Shown one piece after another: positions 1 to 9,528 of a DNA stretch of 41,348 bases. The position numbers were made by a program, and so were the translations under genes. This stretch comes from a virus, in the IMG/VR virus record IMGVR_UViG_3300042691_010884, positions 1 through 41,348 of that record, one strand, 5' to 3'. The notes beneath the pieces were generated by a model. The model made no database searches, had not been told where the DNA came from, and saw nothing but the letters and a program-made list of their open reading frames with translations. Positions within the stretch are counted from its first letter, which is position 1; each line of letters opens with the position of its first letter.

Positions 1-2
1 AT

Positions 3-3000
3 GCCAGTCTAAGCGATTATACTGGCAACGATCAATATCTCATTATTGATCCTACAGGCGGAATTCGTATACGTGCTGGTGGTACACAGGATGCATCAAC
101 TGCTGATTTGTACATTGGTGGCGAACAGACATTTGTTCGTGTCAGTGACACCACAGACGATGTAGTGATTAGAACCACCACCCTTGGTAATATACCAATA
201 GAAAATGTCAATGTACAAACAGTAGATGAACTTGTGCCACCCGGCGGCGTTTGGCGAATATTTATTATTACCAGTACATATCCTACTTTAGGTGATACTG
301 TTCAGATAGGTGAAACCGTAACCACAGCTTGGGGAACTCCTGTAACTGCTACTATTACAGATATTCAACAAGATGCCGGCCAATGGCAAATCCATGTTGA
401 TCAAAATATAGTCACAGGATTCGGTGGAGGGCCGCAAACAGTTACATTTAACCGAGGAGGCAAGTCTTGGACATTTGACAGCACAGGTAAAACTGTATTG
501 CCAAGCACAGCGATATTCAACAGCAGTGCTGGTATTGTTTTAGACAATCTCAATGCGGGTATTGCGGGTCTGTTCAACAATGGTGATGTTTATATCACAG
601 GTGGCAAAAGCCTAAGATTTACTGGCATTAGCGAATTTGATGGTAATAGTACATCAGCATTAAGATTCTGGAACGCAGAAGGTCGTCATTCTTCAGGCAA
701 TGACCCAACAGAATTAGTAACATTGGATGTGGGCAATGACGCAACCGATGGAGACCCCACAGAAGGCTTCCTCAAGATCATTACAGAAAAAGAAGTGGGC
801 GGACAAAAAGAGTGGAAGTTTGATGCCAACGGTGTACTACACTTGCCTACAAGTGGTGACATTGTAGACAGCGAAGGCAATTCAGTACTAGGTGGTGTGG
901 CCGACAATAATATTTGGGTACAGACATTTGTGTCAGATGCTCCTACAGAAGATTTTCCACAAATGGCAACCAGCGTGGAATATGACGACAACGGTAATGT
1001 CATTGCCCTGTTCAGTCATTATCAACCCAATGGTGAGCAACCTGACAGTAGATACTACTCAGTAGGCAAGTATACCGCCGATGGTACTAAAATATGGACA
1101 GCAAGATTTGCTGACGGCCTTAACACAGACGGTTGGGGATTGGCTGTAGACAACGTGGATGGTTGGATTTACATAGCAGGACAAAATAGTGGTTCTCCTG
1201 AGTACACCTACGGTGTATCCACATTGACTAAAATTGACAGCGGCAACGGTAGCGTAGCGTGGAGCAAAATTTATGACTTTGGTTTTGAAAGTTCAAGTGC
1301 TGTAGTTGATGTAGACAGTGATGGCAATCCTGTCATGGTTGGCTATGCTGACATCGACATCAATGGCGACGGTTATCTAACTATTACTAAGATTGATAAA
1401 ACCAACGGTAATGTTACATGGACAAGAAAATTAGACGGACAATCAAACGAACAAGCCTATGGTATGGCAGTGGGTCCTACAGGTGAGGTAGTGGCTGTTG
1501 GTTATATGGATACATTTGGAGTACAGGACGCGGCAGCAACATTGTCAGTTGATCCAGTGAGCAATACTAACTGGACTTCTACTTTAAATTCTATAAGTGT
1601 TGATGGACTAACAGCAGATTTTGAATTTGTTGCTGGTGTTCCTACATTTACCAACCTGGTTGATCTAACTGGTGGAAGACTGCTAGACGCTACTCTCATA
1701 ACTGTAGACGGTGCCCAACTAGGTGGTGTCTCTGGTGTTGATGATATGATTGTCAAAGTTGCCACATTGGCCGCTAATGACACAGCCGATCGTATGGTAG
1801 TGGTCAAGTATGACAGCACAGGCACAATAGCATGGCAAAAGGCCATACAGTTTGACGCAGACTATAACTGTACAGGTGCTGATGCTGATATTGACAGCAA
1901 TGGCAATGTCTACATTTGCGGACAATTTAGTATTGATGGCGGTGACACTGGTATGGCCATAGTTAAACTCAACAGCAGTGGGGTTAAACAGTGGAGTCGT
2001 CGTGTAACAGGAAACTGTATCTCTACCGCTACTAGTATAGTAGTTGGTCCTGATGACAAACTTTATATATCTGGCGTTAATGGCGATGCTGTTGCGGAGA
2101 CGTTTACTTGGGTTGTGGCCAAATACAGTCTTGATGGTCTAGTGGAATGGCAACGATTTATTGAAAACACTGATAGTTGGACATTTGCTGGTACCTTTTT
2201 TGGTCCAGAAGGTGGCGGCAGTAACCTAGCAGTCAGACAGGGTTATGTGGCACTGGCCGGCGGGTTTGGCAATCTTGCGTTGGGTCAGCAACCATATGCC
2301 GCGGTGCTACAAGTTCCAGACACGGGCGACGTGTTCGCAGTGGGTCCTTGGGAATTTACAGCCGCAAATCTCAGCGGCACACTCAACGCCACGGCCAGTG
2401 ACATCACAGTGGTCAACGCTGGATTGGCTGACTCAGACAATGCTTTAACTGTCAGTGCTGACTCAGTTACTCTTGAAACAGAAGTCGGCAACTTCCTCGT
2501 AGGTACCGTATACACAGCACCTGGTGGCAACGCCAGTTTAGTCAACGGTGCGTATTCAGTCAGCCTGGGCAATACTGGCACACTAACATTACCAGCAGGT
2601 GGTACTATCACAGAAGGCTACGTTACCAGCAATCCTACAATCCAACTTACTCCAGCAAGCCCAGATGTGGCCAGTCAGAAGTTGGTGATCAAGGGCGGCG
2701 GAGCCTACAATTATACCGATAATGGTATAAACATAAATTACAATACTAACACTGCTATAGTTGGTGATACTCTTACTTTTTACATATCTTCAAACACTTA
2801 TGCTGATCAAACGCTCTACTGGTGGATCTATCCAGAAGGTGCTAACATATCAGATCCAGGATCAGGCACAGTGGCTCTTAATGAGTTTGGCAATGGTAGT
2901 TTTAGTTTTGACCTAGACAGTGATGACAATGAGTTTACTGTGCGTGTATCACCCGAAGACAATAACTATGACCCTGCGAACGTAGGTGTCGAAACGGGAT

Positions 3001-4106
3001 TGATTAACCCCGACGCACCTACTTTTGATAGTGAGCATCACCTACACTTGACCACAGGCAACTTGGCTGAAACCAGTATCTTCTTGGGCACTGATGATCA
3101 CAATGTACGAACAACAGTTAATGGTGGTATTGAAATAACCACTACCGATGTAAGTTATAATGTTTGGAACTTTGGTACAGATGGTGTAATAACATTACCA
3201 AATACCATGACCATCGATGGTTCTGGTACTGGCGGTCAAACCGTTATAATTGGCGGTGACGATACTCGGATCACCATTGACAACAACGGAGCACCTCCAG
3301 GATTTTCTGTTACAACTAACGCAACAGGCACGGCTCACACTTGGCGTTTTGGCCCAGATGGCGAACTAACATTCCCCAACGATAAAATCAAAGCACCTAT
3401 ATCCAACAACATATCTATAGAGACTGAAGTACCAATATCAGATCCACCAGCGACCATAGTGATCAGTGGTGCTGATTTTACAGCAGTGAATTTAACCTAC
3501 ACTAAAGATGGTGCTAATTCAATTTGGTATCCGGCCGAGTATAACCCTGCTACTGACCCTTACATTGAGTTTATTAATAGTAGATGGGAAATATTGAATC
3601 CAGGATTTGATCAAGCAATTTATGTCAACACAGGCTCATTGAATGAACCATTGGCACAGTGGGACACAAATCCTCCACTAGGCAGTGTTCCGCCCACAGG
3701 TGTATACACTTATCCTAATACTTACGTTCACGCTTGGCAGTTTGGCACCGATGGTACATTAACATTCCCAGATGCCACAGTTCAGACCACAGCGTTGGTA
3801 CAAGGCGAACAGACATTTATAATTGACTATGGTAATACTGACTATGCCCCAACAGCAGTGGATTTTAATCTATTGTTTGTTACACCGGCAATAGGCTATT
3901 CAGATCTTACTCCTACTTCAGTTACGCTGCCAAATGGTGTTCCAGGACAGCGGTTGGTTATTTTCAACGGTTATAGTCTTGCTACCCTTACAGTAAATCC
4001 TGGCCCGGTTGGCAGAGATATTTCAGGTGGCGTTATAGCAGAGTTTATCTACTCCGGTTTCGACGGGTTGTGGATACCGCTATATGGAACCAATAGTCCA
4101 ACCTAA
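3..4106 (+). CDS. Giant tail-fibre/adhesin-like structural protein with beta-propeller repeats (5'-truncated)
   Basis: The reading frame is open to the left edge, so the true start lies outside the window; the TTG at 108 is only the first in-frame start-like codon. Numbered from that TTG, five WxFxxxGxLxLP-type repeats occur at about residues 121, 236, 1020, 1079 and 1210, a module I associate with fibres of marine T4-like phages. Residues about 285-740 hold at least six strands of the type KYxxxGxxxWxR (for example GKYTADGTKIWTARF and VVKYDSTGTIAWQKAIQF), typical of SBBP-like beta-propeller blades. A stretch around residues 475-565 without the blade pattern separates two groups of blades. 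No enzyme motif is seen. It heads the structural cluster and is followed closely by the desaturase gene. A virion fibre or adhesin is the best call; the exact position in the particle is unknown. Confidence 0.8.
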   Translation, partial: ASLSDYTGNDQYLIIDPTGGIRIRAGGTQDASTADLYIGGEQTFVRVSDTTDDVVIRTTTLGNIPIENVNVQTVDELVPPGGVWRIFIITSTYPTLGDTVQIGETVTTAWGTPVTATITDIQQDAGQWQIHVDQNIVTGFGGGPQTVTFNRGGKSWTFDSTGKTVLPSTAIFNSSAGIVLDNLNAGIAGLFNNGDVYITGGKSLRFTGISEFDGNSTSALRFWNAEGRHSSGNDPTELVTLDVGNDATDGDPTEGFLKIITEKEVGGQKEWKFDANGVLHLPTSGDIVDSEGNSVLGGVADNNIWVQTFVSDAPTEDFPQMATSVEYDDNGNVIALFSHYQPNGEQPDSRYYSVGKYTADGTKIWTARFADGLNTDGWGLAVDNVDGWIYIAGQNSGSPEYTYGVSTLTKIDSGNGSVAWSKIYDFGFESSSAVVDVDSDGNPVMVGYADIDINGDGYLTITKIDKTNGNVTWTRKLDGQSNEQAYGMAVGPTGEVVAVGYMDTFGVQDAAATLSVDPVSNTNWTSTLNSISVDGLTADFEFVAGVPTFTNLVDLTGGRLLDATLITVDGAQLGGVSGVDDMIVKVATLAANDTADRMVVVKYDSTGTIAWQKAIQFDADYNCTGADADIDSNGNVYICGQFSIDGGDTGMAIVKLNSSGVKQWSRRVTGNCISTATSIVVGPDDKLYISGVNGDAVAETFTWVVAKYSLDGLVEWQRFIENTDSWTFAGTFFGPEGGGSNLAVRQGYVALAGGFGNLALGQQPYAAVLQVPDTGDVFAVGPWEFTAANLSGTLNATASDITVVNAGLADSDNALTVSADSVTLETEVGNFLVGTVYTAPGGNASLVNGAYSVSLGNTGTLTLPAGGTITEGYVTSNPTIQLTPASPDVASQKLVIKGGGAYNYTDNGININYNTNTAIVGDTLTFYISSNTYADQTLYWWIYPEGANISDPGSGTVALNEFGNGSFSFDLDSDDNEFTVRVSPEDNNYDPANVGVETGLINPDAPTFDSEHHLHLTTGNLAETSIFLGTDDHNVRTTVNGGIEITTTDVSYNVWNFGTDGVITLPNTMTIDGSGTGGQTVIIGGDDTRITIDNNGAPPGFSVTTNATGTAHTWRFGPDGELTFPNDKIKAPISNNISIETEVPISDPPATIVISGADFTAVNLTYTKDGANSIWYPAEYNPATDPYIEFINSRWEILNPGFDQAIYVNTGSLNEPLAQWDTNPPLGSVPPTGVYTYPNTYVHAWQFGTDGTLTFPDATVQTTALVQGEQTFIIDYGNTDYAPTAVDFNLLFVTPAIGYSDLTPTSVTLPNGVPGQRLVIFNGYSLATLTVNPGPVGRDISGGVIAEFIYSGFDGLWIPLYGTNSPT

Positions 4107-4129
4107 ACAATAACGGAAAAATATAAACA

Positions 4130-4837
4130 ATGGAAATTATCTTAGCAACTCTACTAATGACACATTTAACTATTGTGTCAGTTACCCTGTATCTACATCG
4201 CTGTCAAGCACATCGAGGGGTAGAGTTTCACCCTGCGGTTAGTCATTCAATGAGATTTTGGCTGTGGCTTACAACTGGAATGATTACTAAGCAATGGGTA
4301 GCAGTACATCGCAAACATCACAGATTCAGTGACGTTGAAGGAGATCCGCATACCCCACACATATATGGAATTTGGCAAGTAATGTTTAAAGGTGCCGGAT
4401 TATATCACAGTGCTAGTAAAGATACTGCAATGGTACAGCAGTACGGTACTGGTACTCCGGATGATTGGGTTGAACGTGTCATTTATACACCCCATAGCCG
4501 CCTCGGTATTCTTCTAATGTTGATCATAGATCTTGTGTTATTTGGGCCTTGGGGATTCCTGGTGTGGGGTGTACAAATGATATGGATTCCATTCTGGGCT
4601 GCAGGAGTTATAAATGGAGTCGGGCATTGGTGGGGGTATAAAAATGGTGAAACTAAAGATTGTAGTCGCAATATTACACCTGTCGGAGTACTAATCGGCG
4701 GCGAAGAACTACACAATAATCATCACTTAGACCCAGCTAGTCCTAAGTTTAGTCGAAAACCATGGGAATTTGACATCGGATGGTTTTATATACGTATTTT
4801 ACAAAGCCTAAGATTAGCAAAAATCAAAACCAGATAA
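4130..4837 (+). CDS. Fatty-acid (acyl-CoA/acyl-lipid delta-9 type) desaturase
   Basis: This is an integral-membrane di-iron desaturase of 235 residues, predicted to place a double bond in membrane acyl chains. All three histidine boxes are present: HRCQAH (23-28), HRKHH (60-64) and HNNHH (195-199). NGVGHWWGY (162-170) and EFDIGW near the C-terminus are also typical of the bacterial delta-9 family. Hydrophobic segments lie at about 1-22, 42-55, 122-142 and 143-163. It is somewhat shorter than many bacterial homologues but keeps every metal ligand, so it looks functional. It sits between tail-fibre genes, 23 bp after the previous stop, with only a weak ribosome-binding site. A late-type promoter motif overlaps its stop codon. 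I infer an auxiliary metabolic gene that changes host membrane fluidity during infection. Confidence 0.93.
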   Translation: MEIILATLLMTHLTIVSVTLYLHRCQAHRGVEFHPAVSHSMRFWLWLTTGMITKQWVAVHRKHHRFSDVEGDPHTPHIYGIWQVMFKGAGLYHSASKDTAMVQQYGTGTPDDWVERVIYTPHSRLGILLMLIIDLVLFGPWGFLVWGVQMIWIPFWAAGVINGVGHWWGYKNGETKDCSRNITPVGVLIGGEELHNNHHLDPASPKFSRKPWEFDIGWFYIRILQSLRLAKIKTR

Positions 4838-4840
4838 ATA
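4833..4840 (+). promoter_or_regulatory. T4-type late promoter motif GATAAATA
   Basis: The octamer GATAAATA overlaps the desaturase stop codon and lies 18 bp before the ATG at 4859. It matches the T4 late promoter (TATAAATA), read by a gp55-type sigma factor, at seven of eight positions. It recurs before several other structural or lysis genes in this window. Confidence 0.55.
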
Positions 4841-4858
4841 ATAAAAAGACTACAAACT

Positions 4859-5527
4859 ATGGCCATTCAAATTGTAAATTTAGGAACTTATGCTAACGAC
4901 GGTACCGGCGACGATCTACGTGTGGCATTTGAAAAAGTCAATTCCAATTTCACTGAAATTGATAATCTTAGTGTAAGTAATGCTATAAACTTAGGCGCTG
5001 GGCAAGGTTTATTTGCTGGAAAACAAGGCAGTCCTATTCTAGGCGATAATTTAACTTTTAAAAGTCTAGTAGCAGGTTCCAATGTAACTTTAACTGCCAA
5101 CGCTAATGAAATAACAATTAGCAGTCAGTTTACTACACTTACACAAAATCTAAATTTAAATTCTAAAACAATAGAAGGCAATGGTAACATTTCTATCACT
5201 GGTAACATAACAGTTTCAGGTGGAAATATACAAGTAGGTAATAATTTAACTGTCAACGGTGAAAGTAATTTAGGACCTGTAGGTAGAGTAAAAATATTTG
5301 GCGGATCTACAGGACAAGTATTGACTACATCTGGCAATGGAAATTTATTGTGGTCCTCTACTGGTACAGATGTAGATTGGGACTTTGGTACATTAGGGTC
5401 CGGCGAATTAAGCGAACCAGGTGGTATAGCCGCAACACCAATTCAGTATTTTTTAATGACAATAGACGTAGACATGGGCACAATAGCTCTGCCCAGTCCT
5501 GTAACGATAGATCTAGGTGGACTGTAA
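4859..5527 (+). CDS. Tail-fibre-like structural protein (GTxANDGTGDDLR family)
   Basis: The N-terminus (GTYANDGTGDDLRVAFEKVN, residues 9-28, then NFTEIDNL) is a hallmark of short fibre or baseplate-associated proteins in marine T4-like phages. The rest is rich in Gly, Asn, Thr and Ser, with alternating hydrophobic residues suggesting a beta-helical or fibrous fold. The end reads ALPSPVTIDLGGL, a common style of C-terminus in these fibres. No enzymatic motif is seen. It starts 18 bp after a late promoter motif, and the next fibre gene follows 17 bp downstream, implying co-expression. The family assignment rests on the N-terminal motif; its place in the virion is inferred. Confidence 0.75.
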   Translation: MAIQIVNLGTYANDGTGDDLRVAFEKVNSNFTEIDNLSVSNAINLGAGQGLFAGKQGSPILGDNLTFKSLVAGSNVTLTANANEITISSQFTTLTQNLNLNSKTIEGNGNISITGNITVSGGNIQVGNNLTVNGESNLGPVGRVKIFGGSTGQVLTTSGNGNLLWSSTGTDVDWDFGTLGSGELSEPGGIAATPIQYFLMTIDVDMGTIALPSPVTIDLGGL

Positions 5528-5544
5528 AGGTTTAGGAGAAAGTA

Positions 5545-7878
5545 ATGGCTTTTAAAATAAGACGTGGAACAAATGCGGAAAGAGCAGCGTATACACCAGC
5601 GATTGGTGAACCTATTTGGACCACAGATACAAAAAAATTATGGATAGGTGATGGTGTTACCCAAGGCGGTATACCAGCAGATGCCGAAAGTTATTTAGAT
5701 GATGAATATCTTCAAGATTTAACAGCCGGTCTTCTATCAGCAAACCCTAATGCGTTTAATGGTGTAATTGCAAACGCTGCTGGCTCTGGACCTTACACTG
5801 CTAGTATAACAATTTTAGATTCTATAACAGGCTTACAAGTTGGTCAAACATTAACAAAAGTTTCAGGAGTAGGTAATTTTGGATTAGATAATACCTGTGT
5901 TATCACTGCAGTAATTAGTGCTAATAATTCAATATCTGTGAGTAGTGTAGATGCTTTCACTAACGGATCTATTAAATTTGTATCAAATATTACTAATCCA
6001 CACAATGGAATTACTTTTACATACAACGACGTAACCGGAAAAATTACTGCCACAGTTAATTTTCCAACAACTCCTAGTGGTCCAGTTTCGGGAGGTAATT
6101 TCTCTTTTAATGTTACAGGAACAGATTCCACATTAAAAACAGTTAATAATTCAGAAACAATTCAGTTTATAGGTCAAAATGGAATACTAGTAAATGTTAA
6201 TGATATTGCAGGAACCACTGTAGTTAACATCGATGGATCAGGTGTCGCGGGCGGAGGCGGTGACGCTAATTTAGAAGATGTTGGTTGGTTCGTAACTGGA
6301 GCAGACTCTACACAAACAAGAATCAGAAACGACGAAACACTACAGTTTTTAGGAGACAACGGAATCACTATTGCTGTAGATGATACTCTAGCTCCTGCCC
6401 GATTAACAATTACAAGTCCTGTAAACATAAATTCTGGAGCTGTATTTGCTATTCCTTATTATAGCGCAGTTAACAGTAGTTCACTATCAACATCCGGTCC
6501 TGATCTTAGATATATGACGGAGTATGGAACACTAGAAACAAACGTTGTAGCAGCCACAACAATTGCTTCTGTACTTATTACAGATCCTTTTAATATCACA
6601 AATATACAGCCTAACACACCAATAGCTGGAAGAGCTACAGTTACATTTGGTCCTGCTCATCCGCACCCTCCATATTATAATCAAAGATACCTAAAAATAG
6701 AAGGTGTCACAGGACTTGGTAGCAGTTGGAACGCAGTATACGAAACACGACCAGGTAACGAAGGCGACGCATCCACTATTAACACTGTTATAATTCAGAG
6801 TTCAAATTCTACTGCTTACACATCTGGCGGTACTATTAGAGAAACTACCACAAGAGGTATCGGCATCTTTCCAACAGGAGAAGACCCTTTTATTAACCTA
6901 GGCGGTACTCTTGAATTTAATAACGGTATAGGTCCAGTAGAATACGGAGCAAAACTACGTATTTTAGACAATCAAGGATTTGGATTAAACAATAACTTTA
7001 ACTCTGTAGAATTTGTTCAAATTCACAATGATGCTGACGCTAATGCAATTTCTTTAGTTAAAGGTAGAGGCACATTTAATGCTACAACTAAGGTACTGGC
7101 AGGCGATACTCTTGGCAGTATTGTTTTCAGTGGCTTAGACGGTGTAAACGCTATTGGACTTAATGGATATCCTACTCCGGCTTCAGTAGCTATTTTTGCC
7201 GAGGCGGCTGAAACTCCAGGCGCAATTCCTGGAGCACCTAGCATCGCAGGTAAATTATTCTTTCAAACTGCTAGTCCAGGATCAGGGTATACTCTCTACA
7301 CTGGTTTAGAAATTGATGAATATCAAACTGTTAGTATTCCAAGTAAAATTGTTGTAAGTGATACTGTTCAGATCGCAGGCAACTTGATTCAAACTATTAA
7401 TAGTAATGCCAATTTAGATCTTAGAGCTAACGGAACAGGTACTATTAATTTACTAGACGCTGTAAATGTTTCAGGAATACTGAATGTAGGAACAATTAAT
7501 GTTTCTACATTAGATACCAGCGACAGTTCTGCTATAACCTTTACACCTGCTGTAGTGTTTAATTCAGATGTTACAGTAGAAAACGATCTAACTGTAACTA
7601 ACAAAATCTATGCTAGTGAGTTTGTAAGTAGTTCTCTTGGTTCAGCAGAAATTATAACACCATCTGATTTTAAGATTAAAGTAGCTACTAAAGAATTTGA
7701 GTTCGATACATCAGGTGTTTTTAAATTGCCTGTATTAACGGCTGCTCCAGGAAGTCCTATTTCTGGTATGGTAGCTGTAGCAGACGGCACTGGATGGAAT
7801 CCATTAGGGTCTGCAGGTAAAGAACAGATGGTAGTTTATCTCGGCGGCGGCTGGAGACAAATTGCTGTTGAGCCTTAA
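5545..7878 (+). CDS. Tail-fibre protein with Mtd-like N-terminal domain
   Basis: Residues 3-41 (IRRGTNAERAAYTPAIGEPI, then WTTDTKKLWIGDG and GG) match the N-terminal module found in many phage fibres and named after the Bordetella phage major tropism determinant. Two imperfect repeats follow at about residues 182-230 and 245-290, both with the pattern VTGxDSTxxxxxNxETxQFxGxNGI. The C-terminus has an EFDTSGVFKLP strand and a short GGGWRQIAVEP tail, consistent with a trimeric fibre tip. The start is supported by TTAGGAGAA 8 bp upstream. It belongs to the same structural operon as its neighbours. It is probably a receptor-binding or fibre subunit; the receptor is unknown. Confidence 0.78.
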   Translation: MAFKIRRGTNAERAAYTPAIGEPIWTTDTKKLWIGDGVTQGGIPADAESYLDDEYLQDLTAGLLSANPNAFNGVIANAAGSGPYTASITILDSITGLQVGQTLTKVSGVGNFGLDNTCVITAVISANNSISVSSVDAFTNGSIKFVSNITNPHNGITFTYNDVTGKITATVNFPTTPSGPVSGGNFSFNVTGTDSTLKTVNNSETIQFIGQNGILVNVNDIAGTTVVNIDGSGVAGGGGDANLEDVGWFVTGADSTQTRIRNDETLQFLGDNGITIAVDDTLAPARLTITSPVNINSGAVFAIPYYSAVNSSSLSTSGPDLRYMTEYGTLETNVVAATTIASVLITDPFNITNIQPNTPIAGRATVTFGPAHPHPPYYNQRYLKIEGVTGLGSSWNAVYETRPGNEGDASTINTVIIQSSNSTAYTSGGTIRETTTRGIGIFPTGEDPFINLGGTLEFNNGIGPVEYGAKLRILDNQGFGLNNNFNSVEFVQIHNDADANAISLVKGRGTFNATTKVLAGDTLGSIVFSGLDGVNAIGLNGYPTPASVAIFAEAAETPGAIPGAPSIAGKLFFQTASPGSGYTLYTGLEIDEYQTVSIPSKIVVSDTVQIAGNLIQTINSNANLDLRANGTGTINLLDAVNVSGILNVGTINVSTLDTSDSSAITFTPAVVFNSDVTVENDLTVTNKIYASEFVSSSLGSAEIITPSDFKIKVATKEFEFDTSGVFKLPVLTAAPGSPISGMVAVADGTGWNPLGSAGKEQMVVYLGGGWRQIAVEP

Positions 7879-7889
7879 TTAGGATTATT

Positions 7890-9482
7890 ATGCAAAGAAG
7901 AGAATATATTGTATCTCTTAAAGAGGGCATTGATTATGCTCAGTTTTGGCATGAAATGGAAAGTACAACTAATCAGCATCCATTTATTCCAGATCATTCA
8001 GTAGATATTGTAAACAATAGACCAGGCAGTACTCGTAGCTGTCATTATGCTTTAACTGATCAAGAAGCAGATATCTTACGAAACGACACTCGTGTGTATA
8101 GTGTAGAAATACCACCTGACCAAAGAACTGATATTGAAATTGGTTTAACAAACATACAAACAGGAAATTTTACTAAAACTTATACCAGCACAGGCAATTT
8201 TAAAAATTGGGGTCTGAGACGATGTATAAGTTACAGCGACCCTTACGGAGGCGGGCTATCTGCTCCAGGAGATTATTCTTATTTGTACGACGGTACTGGT
8301 GTAGACATTGTTATTCAAGATAGCGGTTTAGAAGTTACACATCCAGAATTTGACGATTCCTTAGGAAATCCTAGAGTACAACAAATAAATTGGTATACAG
8401 AGAGCGGACTTCCTGGAACACAAAGTGCTAATCATTATAGAGATTTTGACGGGCATGGTACTCATGTAGCTGGAATAGCAGCTGGAAAAACATTTGGGTG
8501 GGGTAAAAATTCTAGAATATATAGTCTTAAAGTTAGAGGATTAGAAGGAGCAGGTGATATCGATCCTGGTACAGGATTAGGATCAGGTATCGTAATCGCA
8601 GATTGTTTTGATGTGATCAAACAATGGCATATCAATAAACCTATTGATCCAATTTTAGGTGTAAAAAGACCAACAGTGGTTAATATGAGCTGGGGATACA
8701 GTACTTCATACACTAACATAACTGGCGGGAACTACAGAGGAACACCATGGGCGGGCTCTACTATACAAAATGCCTATGGTATGATTGGGAGACTATCAGG
8801 CGCAACAAGACGTGGTAATGTAAGAGTAAGCAGTGTTGATAGTGATATCAATGAATTATTAGCTGCTGGTGTCATAGTTGTTATAGCTGCTGGCAACAAT
8901 TTTGAAAAAATTGATGTTTCTGCTGGCTCAGATTACAATAATTATTGGACTAGCTCTGTATCTGGAAACATCTACTATCACAGAGGATCTAGTCCTTACA
9001 GTGACAATGCCATAGTAGTAGGAAGTATCAAAGAAACTACAGCATACCCCGAAGAAGTAAAGTCTACTTTTAGTAATCACGGACCTGGAGTAACTGTTAG
9101 TGCTCCGGGTAGTTTTATTATGAGCTCCACTAGTCAGACCAACGCATACACTGGAGTAGCTTATAATGAAAATGCTTCATTTAAGCAAGTCAACATAAGC
9201 GGAACTAGCATGGCTAGTCCTCAAGTAGCAGGTGTATTATCTTTATATTTACAACAGAATCCCGCTGCTACTCCGGCTCAGGTAAAATCTTGGTTATCTA
9301 GTACTACAGTTCCAGGACAAGACAGAATATACAGCACAGGGTTAGATAATGATTATACAAATCAGGAATCTATTTGGGGCGGAAATCAGAACTATTTATA
9401 TTGGCCATTCTCTACCGCTAGTGTTACTCATAGAATTTCCGGATTAAAATTTAACGGTCCTGTAACGTTCAGAACAGGTTAA
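7890..9482 (+). CDS. Subtilisin-like serine protease (peptidase S8) in the tail cluster
   Basis: This 530-residue S8 protease has a complete active site: Asp144 in VIQDSGLEVTHPEF, His189 in DGHGTHVAG, oxyanion-hole Asn336 in VIAAGNN and Ser440 in SGTSMASPQVAG. Residues 1-80 resemble a propeptide-like N-domain (REYIVSLKEG at the start) and no signal peptide is evident. It follows the Mtd-type fibre gene by 11 bp with AGGA upstream, so it is probably made with virion proteins. Roles consistent with the context are a virion-associated protease that processes fibres or digests host surface protein. All catalytic residues are intact. The S8 assignment is near certain; the substrate is not known. 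Confidence 0.93.
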   Translation: MQRREYIVSLKEGIDYAQFWHEMESTTNQHPFIPDHSVDIVNNRPGSTRSCHYALTDQEADILRNDTRVYSVEIPPDQRTDIEIGLTNIQTGNFTKTYTSTGNFKNWGLRRCISYSDPYGGGLSAPGDYSYLYDGTGVDIVIQDSGLEVTHPEFDDSLGNPRVQQINWYTESGLPGTQSANHYRDFDGHGTHVAGIAAGKTFGWGKNSRIYSLKVRGLEGAGDIDPGTGLGSGIVIADCFDVIKQWHINKPIDPILGVKRPTVVNMSWGYSTSYTNITGGNYRGTPWAGSTIQNAYGMIGRLSGATRRGNVRVSSVDSDINELLAAGVIVVIAAGNNFEKIDVSAGSDYNNYWTSSVSGNIYYHRGSSPYSDNAIVVGSIKETTAYPEEVKSTFSNHGPGVTVSAPGSFIMSSTSQTNAYTGVAYNENASFKQVNISGTSMASPQVAGVLSLYLQQNPAATPAQVKSWLSSTTVPGQDRIYSTGLDNDYTNQESIWGGNQNYLYWPFSTASVTHRISGLKFNGPVTFRTG

Positions 9483-9501
9483 TTTTTACTTCTGTTGGTC
9501 C

Positions 9502-9509
9502 TATAAATA
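9502..9509 (+). promoter_or_regulatory. T4-type late promoter TATAAATA
   Basis: This is a perfect TATAAATA octamer 19 bp before the ATG at 9529, in the short gap after the protease gene. GCAGGAAT between it and the ATG gives a ribosome-binding site. It is the best match to the T4 late consensus in the window. Confidence 0.75.
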
Positions 9510-9528
9510 TAGTATCGCAGGAATAAAA

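Noticed and set aside
2285-2611. 108-codon minus-strand frame and a 67-codon plus-strand frame (2245-2448)
   Set aside because: Both fall inside the fibre gene, whose repeat pattern continues through the region; no independent signals are present.
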